DNA from: Deltaproteobacteria bacterium
Lineage (GTDB): Bacteria; Desulfobacterota; GWC2-55-46; S146-70
Length of the DNA: 11,860 nucleotides
Direction of reading: 5' to 3'
Assembly (NCBI GenBank): GCA_015492395.1
Contig: WGFD01000322.1
Coordinates: 1-11,860 of the forward strand
Position 1 is the first letter of the stretch; every line of letters starts with the position of its first letter. Below, piece by piece: positions 6,714 to 11,860 of the stretch. The position numbers and the translations under genes were made by a program. Under the pieces are notes generated by a model. That model had not been told where the DNA came from and made no database searches. It saw only the letters and a list, made by a program, of their open reading frames with translations.

Positions 6714-6743
6714 AATATACCCTGACCTCGAAGGTCCAGTCAA
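6714..6743 (-). promoter_or_regulatory. Putative sigma70-type promoter for pyk with spacer dyad
   Basis: Read on the minus strand, TTGACT (6738-6743) is followed after exactly 18 bases by TATATT (6714-6719). Each box matches five of six consensus bases. The predicted start of transcription is near 6707, giving a leader of about 80 bases before the pyk ATG. The spacer contains the perfect dyad GACCT-tcg-AGGTC (6724-6736). A regulator bound there would sit between the two promoter boxes. The promoter call rests on sequence match only. Confidence 0.55.
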
Positions 6744-6794
6744 GGGGATAACTGGTATAGTGATGTTAGGCTATGTTCCTGGCGCCTTTTGAAC

Positions 6795-6823
6795 TTGAAT
6801 ATCTAAATTATTTATTGTATTAT
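6795..6823 (+). promoter_or_regulatory. Putative promoter for the rnf operon
   Basis: TTGAAT (6795-6800) is followed after 17 bases by TATTAT (6818-6823), in the most AT-rich part of the gap. The boxes match four of six and five of six consensus bases. The predicted start near 6830 gives a leader of about 150 bases before rnfC. No other pair in this gap looks better on the plus strand. Confidence 0.45.
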
Positions 6824-6904
6824 CCCTAGCTCCTTACCCTTGATTGTGCAGGAAGACGGATCGTAACTGGCATTTGACCCCGGATCCGGAACGCATTGAT
6901 ATGC

Positions 6905-6937
6905 TGAAGGGACCGGCGGTTGCTAGGCCGGCCTTTA
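6905..6937 (+). promoter_or_regulatory. GC-rich leader hairpin upstream of rnfC (possible attenuator)
   Basis: TGAAGG (6905-6910) and CCGGC (6913-6917) can pair with GCCGG (6927-6931) and CCTTTA (6932-6937), giving about eleven pairs with a two-base bulge (GA) and a nine-base loop. The T-rich 3' side (CCTTTATT) is short, so it would be a weak intrinsic terminator at best. It lies between the predicted rnf promoter and the rnfC start, which suits an attenuator or an mRNA-stabilising structure. A GC palindrome at 6880-6889 could form a competing pairing. Confidence 0.4.
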
Positions 6938-6980
6938 TTGGAAGGTCATAACTTAGTTACTGACAAGGGATAGTCCATAA

Positions 6981-8315
6981 ATGAGGTTAAAGACCTTTAA
7001 ACATGGGATCCACCCTCCTTACCATAAGGATCTCGCTGCCCATAAGGGTGTTGAACGCGCTGCCCTGCCAAAGGCCGTAGTTATACCCCTGCAGCAGCAT
7101 ATAGGGGCACCGTGCCAACCCCTCGTCAAGAGGGGTGATGCCGTAGAGGAAGGACAGAAGATCGGCGAGGCTGTGGCCTTTGTTACGGCTCCCGTACATG
7201 CGTCGATATCAGGCAAGGTAAAGGCGGTAGACAAGCACCCATATCCCATAGGTGGCAAGGTCGTTTCGGTTACCATAGAGGGGGACGGCAGCGTAAAGGA
7301 GTGGCCGGAAACCGGCGGCGCCCTTGATCTTGGTAGTATGTCGCCGGAGGCGCTTAGGGACGCCGTCAAGGCGGCCGGTATAGTAGGGATGGGTGGCGCC
7401 GCCTTTCCGACACATGTAAAGATCAGCCCACCGAAGGATAAAAGAATAGATACCGTAATCCTGAACGGTTGTGAGTGCGAGCCTTTCTTGACCTCCGATC
7501 ACAGGGTAATGCTTGAGTTCCCCGAAAAGGTGCTCTGGGGTATGAAGGCTATCATGAAGGTGGTGAATGCTCAAGGGGCCGTTATTGGCATAGAGGAGAA
7601 CAAGCGGGACGCCATAGACGCCATCGAAAGGGCGGCGAGCAGTATACTGCCGGAGGCAAAGGTTGTTCCTCTTGAAACCAAGTATCCGCAGGGTGCGGAG
7701 AAGATGCTTATCATGGCTACTGTAAAACGTAAGGTGCCGGTGGGTAGCCTTCCCATGGATGTAGGCGTGGTCGTGAACAATGTAGGCACGGCAGCGGCTG
7801 TCTATGATGCCTTGATGTACGGCAAGCCGCTTATCGAGCGTGTTGTAACTGTAAGCGGTAACAGCCTGCGTGAACCCCGGAACCTGATGGTGAGAATAGG
7901 GACCTCTTTCAAAGAGGTGCTGGAGCAGTGCGGTGGATTAAAAGAGGATACGGATATAGAGGTTATCAGTGGAGGTCCCATGATGGGCGTATCTCAGACC
8001 ACCCTGGATGTTCCGGTTATCAAGGGTACGTCCGGGATCACCGTCCTTCCCGGCGGTGATTTGAAGAGGGACGTTTACCGGTCCTGTATAAGATGTGCAA
8101 GCTGTGTTGAGGCGTGTCCTATGGCCCTTATGCCATACAGGCTCGGCGATCTGGGAAGGGTGGAGAGGATAGAGGAGTTCAAGGACTGGGGTGGGTTAAG
8201 CTGTATCGAGTGCGGCTGTTGCTCCTTTGTCTGTCCTTCGAAGAGGCCGCTTGTACAGTGGATAAGGATCGGCAAGATAAAGGTGAGGGAGTCGGAGAGA
8301 CCGGGCACCGCTTAG
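6981..8315 (+). CDS. rnfC: Rnf electron transport complex subunit RnfC
   Basis: RnfC is the peripheral, NADH-binding subunit of the Rnf complex (ferredoxin:NAD+ oxidoreductase), on the cytoplasmic side of the membrane. The 444-residue product has an N-terminal barrel-like region, a glycine-rich nucleotide-binding stretch GIVGMGGAAFPTHVK (133-147), NGCECEP (162-168) and GIEENK (203-208). Two [4Fe-4S] motifs follow near the C-terminus: C369, C372, C375, C379 and C408, C411, C414, C418. It lacks the long Ala/Lys-rich C-terminal extension of gammaproteobacterial RnfC. The ATG at 6981 has AAGGGA ten bases upstream, a slightly long spacing, but the family N-terminus follows at once. It is the first gene of the CDGEAB operon. 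Confidence 0.97.
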   Translation: MRLKTFKHGIHPPYHKDLAAHKGVERAALPKAVVIPLQQHIGAPCQPLVKRGDAVEEGQKIGEAVAFVTAPVHASISGKVKAVDKHPYPIGGKVVSVTIEGDGSVKEWPETGGALDLGSMSPEALRDAVKAAGIVGMGGAAFPTHVKISPPKDKRIDTVILNGCECEPFLTSDHRVMLEFPEKVLWGMKAIMKVVNAQGAVIGIEENKRDAIDAIERAASSILPEAKVVPLETKYPQGAEKMLIMATVKRKVPVGSLPMDVGVVVNNVGTAAAVYDALMYGKPLIERVVTVSGNSLREPRNLMVRIGTSFKEVLEQCGGLKEDTDIEVISGGPMMGVSQTTLDVPVIKGTSGITVLPGGDLKRDVYRSCIRCASCVEACPMALMPYRLGDLGRVERIEEFKDWGGLSCIECGCCSFVCPSKRPLVQWIRIGKIKVRESERPGTA

Positions 8316-8323
8316 CCGTGTAG

Positions 8324-8349
8324 ATGGAGTCAGGACCTGACTTTACCAT
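8324..8349 (+). repeat. Strong hairpin / inverted repeat between rnfC and rnfD
   Basis: The 15-base perfect inverted repeat AGTCAGG-A-CCTGACT (8328-8342) sits nine bases after the rnfC stop codon. It is extended by ATGG (8324-8327) pairing with CCAT (8346-8349) across a three-base bulge. In RNA this gives a ten-pair stem with a GAC loop. Only three T residues follow, so it is not a clear terminator. The rnfD ribosome-binding site begins about eight bases further on. Confidence 0.5.
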
Positions 8350-8370
8350 GCGGACGTAAGGACTAAAAAG

Positions 8371-9348
8371 ATGGAAAAGGAAGCTAAAGAGCAGGAGTCG
8401 GCCGTTGGCCTTATAATCACATCGTCTCCCCATATCCTTAAGGAGACGAGCATACCGAAGATAATGCATACGGTCATAATGGCGCTGATACCTGCCATGG
8501 CCGTGAGTATATACTTCTTCAGGTTGCGGGCGGTAATAATGATCGTTACCTGCACTCTAGCCAGTATGTTGACGGAGGCGTTCTTTCAGAGGCTCAGGAA
8601 GAGACAGGTGACGGTATACGACGGGAGTGCCATCATAACGGGTATACTCCTGGCATTGACGTTGCCCCCAAGCTTTCCTGTATTCGGTGCGGTATTGGGG
8701 GCGGTGTTCGCCGTTGCGATAGGCAAGCAGTTTTTTGGAGGCCTTGGATACAATATCTTCAACCCGGCCCTTCTGGGGAGGGCATTTCTGCAGGCCACGT
8801 ATCCGGTTCTTATCACTACCTGGACGGAGCCCTTCGCAAAGAAGGGAGTAGATGCCATCGCGACGGCAACGCCCCTTGCGCTCATGAAGTTCGAGGGAAA
8901 GATGGTTCCCCTCCTGGATCTCTTCTTCGGTAATACATCGGGTTCCCTCGGCGAGACGTCCGCCTTGGCCATCATTATCGGGGGACTTTACCTGAGGTAT
9001 AAGGGGTATATAAACTGGAAGCTCCCGCTTGGTTACCTGGGGGCGATATTCGTATTCGGCGGAATATTCTGGCTGATCAATCCGGCCAAGTACCCTGTTC
9101 CGGTCTTTCATATACTGGCCGGCGGTGCGATGTTGGGGGCATGGTTTATGGTTACCGACATGGTTACTTCCCCTGTAACCGTCTTGGGGCAATGGATCTT
9201 TGTCATAGGCGCAGGTTTCCTTGTGGTGATCATAAGGCTCTTCGGGGGGCTGCCTGAAGGGGTTATGTACTCCATCCTTCTGATGAATGCCATCGTACCC
9301 CTGTTGAACAGATGGACCAAGCCGAAGATATTCGGAGAGGTGAAATGA
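8371..9348 (+). CDS. rnfD: Rnf complex membrane subunit RnfD (covalent FMN)
   Basis: RnfD is an integral membrane subunit carrying a covalently bound FMN and is related to NqrB. The 325-residue product has the family N-terminus SSPHILKETSIPKIMHTVI (18-36), the conserved DGSAIITGILLALTLPP (84-100) and many hydrophobic segments. The flavin-attachment site is ATATPLAL, with T167 as the likely acceptor in phosphoester linkage. MVTDMVTSPVT (260-270) and GGLPEGVMYSILLMNA (292-307) are also typical. The ATG at 8371 has AAGGA eight bases upstream. It is separated from rnfC by 55 bases holding a strong hairpin, and overlaps rnfG by four bases (ATGA). I would expect about nine to ten membrane helices, but did not compute them. 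Confidence 0.97.
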   Translation: MEKEAKEQESAVGLIITSSPHILKETSIPKIMHTVIMALIPAMAVSIYFFRLRAVIMIVTCTLASMLTEAFFQRLRKRQVTVYDGSAIITGILLALTLPPSFPVFGAVLGAVFAVAIGKQFFGGLGYNIFNPALLGRAFLQATYPVLITTWTEPFAKKGVDAIATATPLALMKFEGKMVPLLDLFFGNTSGSLGETSALAIIIGGLYLRYKGYINWKLPLGYLGAIFVFGGIFWLINPAKYPVPVFHILAGGAMLGAWFMVTDMVTSPVTVLGQWIFVIGAGFLVVIIRLFGGLPEGVMYSILLMNAIVPLLNRWTKPKIFGEVK

Positions 9349-9932
9349 AGGGCAGGCCGATCGGATTGATAGTGGTTCTGACAGCCACCGCCGTCATCAT
9401 CGGCGGCGTACTGGCCGTTGTGTATCGTTTGGCGGAGCCTAAGATAGAGGCGAACAGGCTTCTGGAGGAGAAGAGGGCCATATTTGCCGTGCTCCCTGAG
9501 GCGAAGGACTATGAGGTAATAGAAAAGACTGTGGCCGGTGACAAGGGTATGGAGAAGGTGAGGATATTCAAGGGTTTTAATGAAGACGGCGGTGTGGTAG
9601 GGTATGCCTTCATAGCCAGGGGGCCCGGTTTTCAGGGGATCATTAAGATGATGGTGGGACTTCACCCGGACTACTTAAGGCTCCATGGTATGCAGGTGCT
9701 GGATCAGGTGGAGACACCCGGTTTGGGCAATAAGATAGTGGAGGACGAGTTCCTTGATCAGTTCAGGGGCCTTGAGATACTGCCCCAAATAGAGTATCTT
9801 AAGAATAAAAAGCCCGAGAAGCCGAACCAGATAAGGGCAATCACCGGCGCGACGATATCGTCCAAGGCGGTTGCGCGGATAATAAACAGCGAGGCTAAGA
9901 GGGTGGTGTCCATTTTAAAGGCGAGTGAATAA
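9345..9932 (+). CDS. rnfG: Rnf complex subunit RnfG (covalent FMN)
   Basis: RnfG is a single-pass membrane protein with an FMN-binding domain on the outer face of the membrane, related to NqrC. The 195-residue product has one N-terminal membrane helix (about 7-28), the conserved ETPGLGNK (123-130), and the flavin-attachment motif ITGATISSKAV (166-176) with T170 as the acceptor. I choose ATG 9345, which overlaps the rnfD stop as ATGA, because GGAGAGG (9334-9340) lies four bases upstream and the membrane helix follows directly. An upstream ATG at 9312 would lie inside rnfD and add charged, non-family residues. Translation is probably coupled to rnfD. Confidence 0.96.
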   Translation: MKGRPIGLIVVLTATAVIIGGVLAVVYRLAEPKIEANRLLEEKRAIFAVLPEAKDYEVIEKTVAGDKGMEKVRIFKGFNEDGGVVGYAFIARGPGFQGIIKMMVGLHPDYLRLHGMQVLDQVETPGLGNKIVEDEFLDQFRGLEILPQIEYLKNKKPEKPNQIRAITGATISSKAVARIINSEAKRVVSILKASE

Positions 9933-9960
9933 CTCTCCCGTTGGACCATAGGTGGGAATT

Positions 9961-10590
9961 ATGGCCGTTTCAAAAAGCGTACTGGAAGAGTTTACGAAAG
10001 GACTGTGGTCGGAGAATCCTGTTATTAAGGCCCTGCTGGGCCTGTGTCCCACCCTTGCCGTTACCAATTCAGCGCTAAACGGCCTGTCGATGGGTCTGGC
10101 CACCACATTCGTACTCATCTCTTCGAGCACGATTGTTTCCATTATTAAGAGGGTCGTTCCGGCGCAGGTAAGAATCCCTACTTTCATCGTCATTATCGCC
10201 GGCTTCGTAACGGTGGCCGACATCTTTTTAAAGGCCCAATTCCCTCCAATATCCAAGTCCTTGGGTCCGTACGTTCCCCTGATAGTCGTTAACTGCCTTA
10301 TACTCGGCAGATCGGAGATCTTCGCCTCTAAACACTCTGTCGGGATGTCGATCATAGACGCCTTAGGTATGGGTGTGGGCTTTTCAGGCACCCTCGTCGT
10401 GCTGGGTTCGATCAGGGAGATACTCGGTTCCGGAAGCCTGTTTAATTTCAAGTTCCTTGCTGAAAGCCTCTTTACTCCATGGGTGGTCATGGTGCTTCCG
10501 GCAGGCGCTTTTCTTACTCTCGGCTTCCTTATAGGCATGATAAATTTCATATCCAGCAGAAAAGGCTCTAAAGGGCGGGCACAGCCATGA
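9961..10590 (+). CDS. rnfE: Rnf complex membrane subunit RnfE
   Basis: RnfE is an integral membrane subunit homologous to RnfA and to NqrD. Together RnfA and RnfE form an inverted pair that binds an intramembrane [2Fe-2S] cluster in recent Rnf structures. The 209-residue product has both expected cysteines, C29 in GLCPTLAVT and C112 in VVNCLILGR, and about six hydrophobic segments. It also has the conserved GMGVGFSGTLVVLGSIREILGSG region (136-158). The ATG at 9961 has AGGTGG five bases upstream; a GTG at 9952 is in frame but overlaps that ribosome-binding site. It follows rnfG after 28 bases and overlaps rnfA by four bases. Confidence 0.97.
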   Translation: MAVSKSVLEEFTKGLWSENPVIKALLGLCPTLAVTNSALNGLSMGLATTFVLISSSTIVSIIKRVVPAQVRIPTFIVIIAGFVTVADIFLKAQFPPISKSLGPYVPLIVVNCLILGRSEIFASKHSVGMSIIDALGMGVGFSGTLVVLGSIREILGSGSLFNFKFLAESLFTPWVVMVLPAGAFLTLGFLIGMINFISSRKGSKGRAQP

Positions 10591-11165
10591 AACTGTTAAT
10601 GATATTTATATCCGCGGCTATCGTGAATAACTTTGTCCTTACCTACTTCCTTGGTATATGTCCTTTTCTGGGTGTGTCAAGGAGGTTGGATACCGCGGTA
10701 AATATGGGGTTTGCGACCACATTCGTCATGACCCTTACCGCGGCTATAACGTGGTTGATACATAAGTATATTCTTGTAGCCTTCAACGTGCCGTTCCTGG
10801 AATATGTGACGTTTATTATAGCCATCTCTTCACTGGTCCAATTCGTGGAGATGTTTATCAGGAAGATGAGCCCGCCGCTGTACAGGAGTCTGGGCATCTT
10901 TCTGCCGCTTATAACCACGAACTGCGCCATACTTGGGCTCGCCCTGTTTGCGGTTCTTAGGGAGTATACCTTTCTGGAGAGCATATTCTTTGGTGTCGGG
11001 GCCGGTGTGGGTTTCACAATAGCCCTGGTCATAATGGCCGGTATAAGGGAAGAGCTGGAGTTCGCTGACGTGCCTCAATCCCTGCAGGGCGCCCCTATGA
11101 CGTTGCTGGTGGCCGGCATGCTGGCCCTTGCGTTCATGGGATTCGCGGGACTTCTGTCTGTGTAG
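10587..11165 (+). CDS. rnfA: Rnf complex membrane subunit RnfA
   Basis: RnfA is the integral membrane partner of RnfE and a homologue of NqrE. The 192-residue product has the paired cluster cysteines C25 (FLGICPFLGVS) and C113 (TTNCAILG). It also has the family motifs VNNFVLTYFLGICPFLG at the start and GAGVGFTIALVIMAGIREEL towards the C-terminus, with about six membrane helices by eye. The start is the ATG in an ATGA overlap with the rnfE stop, so the two halves of the membrane pair are likely made in equal amounts by coupled translation. It is followed by rnfB after 36 bases. Confidence 0.97.
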   Translation: MKLLMIFISAAIVNNFVLTYFLGICPFLGVSRRLDTAVNMGFATTFVMTLTAAITWLIHKYILVAFNVPFLEYVTFIIAISSLVQFVEMFIRKMSPPLYRSLGIFLPLITTNCAILGLALFAVLREYTFLESIFFGVGAGVGFTIALVIMAGIREELEFADVPQSLQGAPMTLLVAGMLALAFMGFAGLLSV

Positions 11166-11201
11166 CCTTGGAACGGGAAAGTATGGTATAGTGCTATCGA
11201 T

Positions 11202-11860
11202 ATGAACACAACACTGATCATAGCCATATTCGCCATGGGGGGGCTTGGAATATTCTTCGCCATCTTTCTGGCGGTTGCAAGCACCAAGCTCAAGGTTGAA
11301 GAGGATCCGATGCTGGAGAAGGTCCTTGAGGAACTGCCGCAGACAAACTGCGGAGCATGCGGATATCCCGGTTGTGTAGCCCTGGCGGAGAAGATGGTCA
11401 GCGGCGAGGCCGCTGTTAACGCCTGTGTGGCGGGGGGGCAGGAGATTGCCGACCATGTCGCCGGTATACTTGGGATTGAGTCGAAGAAGGCTGACAGGAT
11501 CGTGGCGGTAGTGCTGTGCCATGGTGGAGATAATGAGACCACGAAGAACGCAAAGTACAGAGGTGAGCGGACCTGTGCCGCTGCGGACCTTACCGGAGGT
11601 GAGAAGGCTTGTACTTACAGTTGCCTTGGTTACGGGGACTGCGTCGATGCCTGTCAGTTCGATTCGATGGCGATGAACGACAACGGCCTTCCGATCGTCT
11701 TCCACGACGCCTGTGTCGGATGTGGCGCGTGCGCAAGGGCCTGTCCAAGGGGTATAATAGAAATGCACCCGGAGGAACACAAACTCTTTGTTTACTGCAA
11801 GAATAAGGATAAAGGGGCTGCGGCAAAGAAGGCATGCTCCGTTGCATGCATTGCCTGCAA
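11202..11860 (+). CDS. rnfB: Rnf complex ferredoxin-type subunit RnfB, 3' end outside window
   Basis: RnfB is the multi-cluster subunit thought to accept electrons from reduced ferredoxin. The frame is open from ATG 11202 to the window end (219 residues, no stop). It starts with a membrane helix (about 4-26), then KVEEDPMLEKVLEELPQTNC. The Fes-type [4Fe-4S] motif is C50, C53, C58, C75. Further cysteines are C106, C125, C137, C141, C147, C151 (CLGYGDCVDAC), then C171, C174, C177, C181 (CVGCGACARACP), and C199, C212, C216, C219 beginning the next cluster. This pattern fits the longer RnfB of anaerobes. The start has no good Shine-Dalgarno, but the family N-terminus begins exactly here. It is in the operon after rnfA. 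Confidence 0.95.
   Translation, partial: MNTTLIIAIFAMGGLGIFFAIFLAVASTKLKVEEDPMLEKVLEELPQTNCGACGYPGCVALAEKMVSGEAAVNACVAGGQEIADHVAGILGIESKKADRIVAVVLCHGGDNETTKNAKYRGERTCAAADLTGGEKACTYSCLGYGDCVDACQFDSMAMNDNGLPIVFHDACVGCGACARACPRGIIEMHPEEHKLFVYCKNKDKGAAAKKACSVACIAC

Larger units (their letters stand above)
6629..6980. other. pyk-rnfC divergent intergenic region
   Basis: These 352 bases separate two divergently transcribed units and hold no convincing gene. From left to right they contain the pyk 5' leader with the inverted repeat ATGCAC-ggcat-GTGCAT (6670-6686), a pyk promoter (6714-6743) with a dyad in its spacer, an AT-rich stretch with an rnf promoter candidate (6795-6823), a palindrome CCGGATCCGG (6880-6889), and a GC-rich hairpin (6905-6937) about 43 bases before the rnfC start. 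The two predicted -35 boxes are about 50 bases apart. Confidence 0.6.

Noticed and set aside
8557..9192. 211-codon open frame antisense to rnfD
   Set aside because: The plus-strand RnfD sequence explains the bases fully, and the antisense product looks random.
9312..9344. Upstream ATG as rnfG start
   Set aside because: It would lie well inside rnfD; the ATG at 9345 has GGAGAGG and leads straight into the membrane helix.
10830..11780. 316-codon open frame antisense to rnfA and rnfB
   Set aside because: It spans two well-conserved Rnf genes on the other strand; its translation has no family resemblance and low-complexity His/Arg/Gly content typical of antisense reading.
1..11860. Search for a previously undescribed system, mobile element or CRISPR array
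   Set aside because: All sizeable coding regions are standard housekeeping or Rnf genes in familiar order. No transposase, integrase, toxin-antitoxin pair, direct-repeat array or atypical composition was seen.

Overview
This is an ordinary bacterial chromosomal segment carrying two well-known gene clusters, with a pyruvate kinase gene between them on the opposite strand. Part one (1-5130, plus strand) is a translation and housekeeping cluster: ffh (5' end outside the window), rpsP, khpA, rimM, trmD, rplS, rnhB, a yraN-family gene and fxsA. Part two (5168-6628, minus strand) is pyk, convergent with fxsA and divergent from the next cluster. Part three (6981 to the window end, plus strand) is an Rnf operon in the order rnfC-D-G-E-A-B, with rnfB cut off by the window end after 219 codons. 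Every large open stretch is explained by these genes. I see no mobile element, CRISPR array, rRNA or tRNA.

The gene order ffh-rpsP-khpA-rimM-trmD-rplS-rnhB-yraN is common in Firmicutes and in delta-proteobacterial and Nitrospirota-type genomes. The CDGEAB Rnf order is the one found in clostridia and many anaerobes, rather than the ABCDGE order of gammaproteobacteria. Arginine is written heavily with AGG and isoleucine often with ATA, and base composition looks near balanced. Together this suggests an anaerobic, probably uncultured bacterium, perhaps Nitrospirota or Desulfobacterota. The lineage call is a low-confidence inference.

The first cluster supports protein synthesis and targeting: SRP GTPase, ribosomal proteins S16 and L19, 30S maturation (RimM), tRNA m1G37 methylation (TrmD), an RNA-binding KH protein and RNase HII. 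Its genes are tightly packed. khpA/rimM, rimM/trmD and rnhB/yraN overlap, and four genes (rimM, trmD, yraN, fxsA) start with TTG or GTG, which suggests translational coupling. The Rnf cluster encodes a membrane ferredoxin:NAD+ oxidoreductase that couples electron transfer to Na+ or H+ transport. All flavin-attachment threonines and Fe-S cysteines that can be checked are present. Pyk makes pyruvate and ATP from PEP; its sequence matches the K+-independent subtype.

The less routine signals are non-coding. A strong sigma70-like promoter lies upstream of pyk with a dyad exactly in its spacer. There is a plausible rnf promoter followed by a GC-rich leader hairpin, a strong hairpin between rnfC and rnfD, and a 144-base trmD-rplS gap with four possible stem-loops, the last of which displays the rplS ribosome-binding site in its loop. 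None amounts to a new system, but each is testable.
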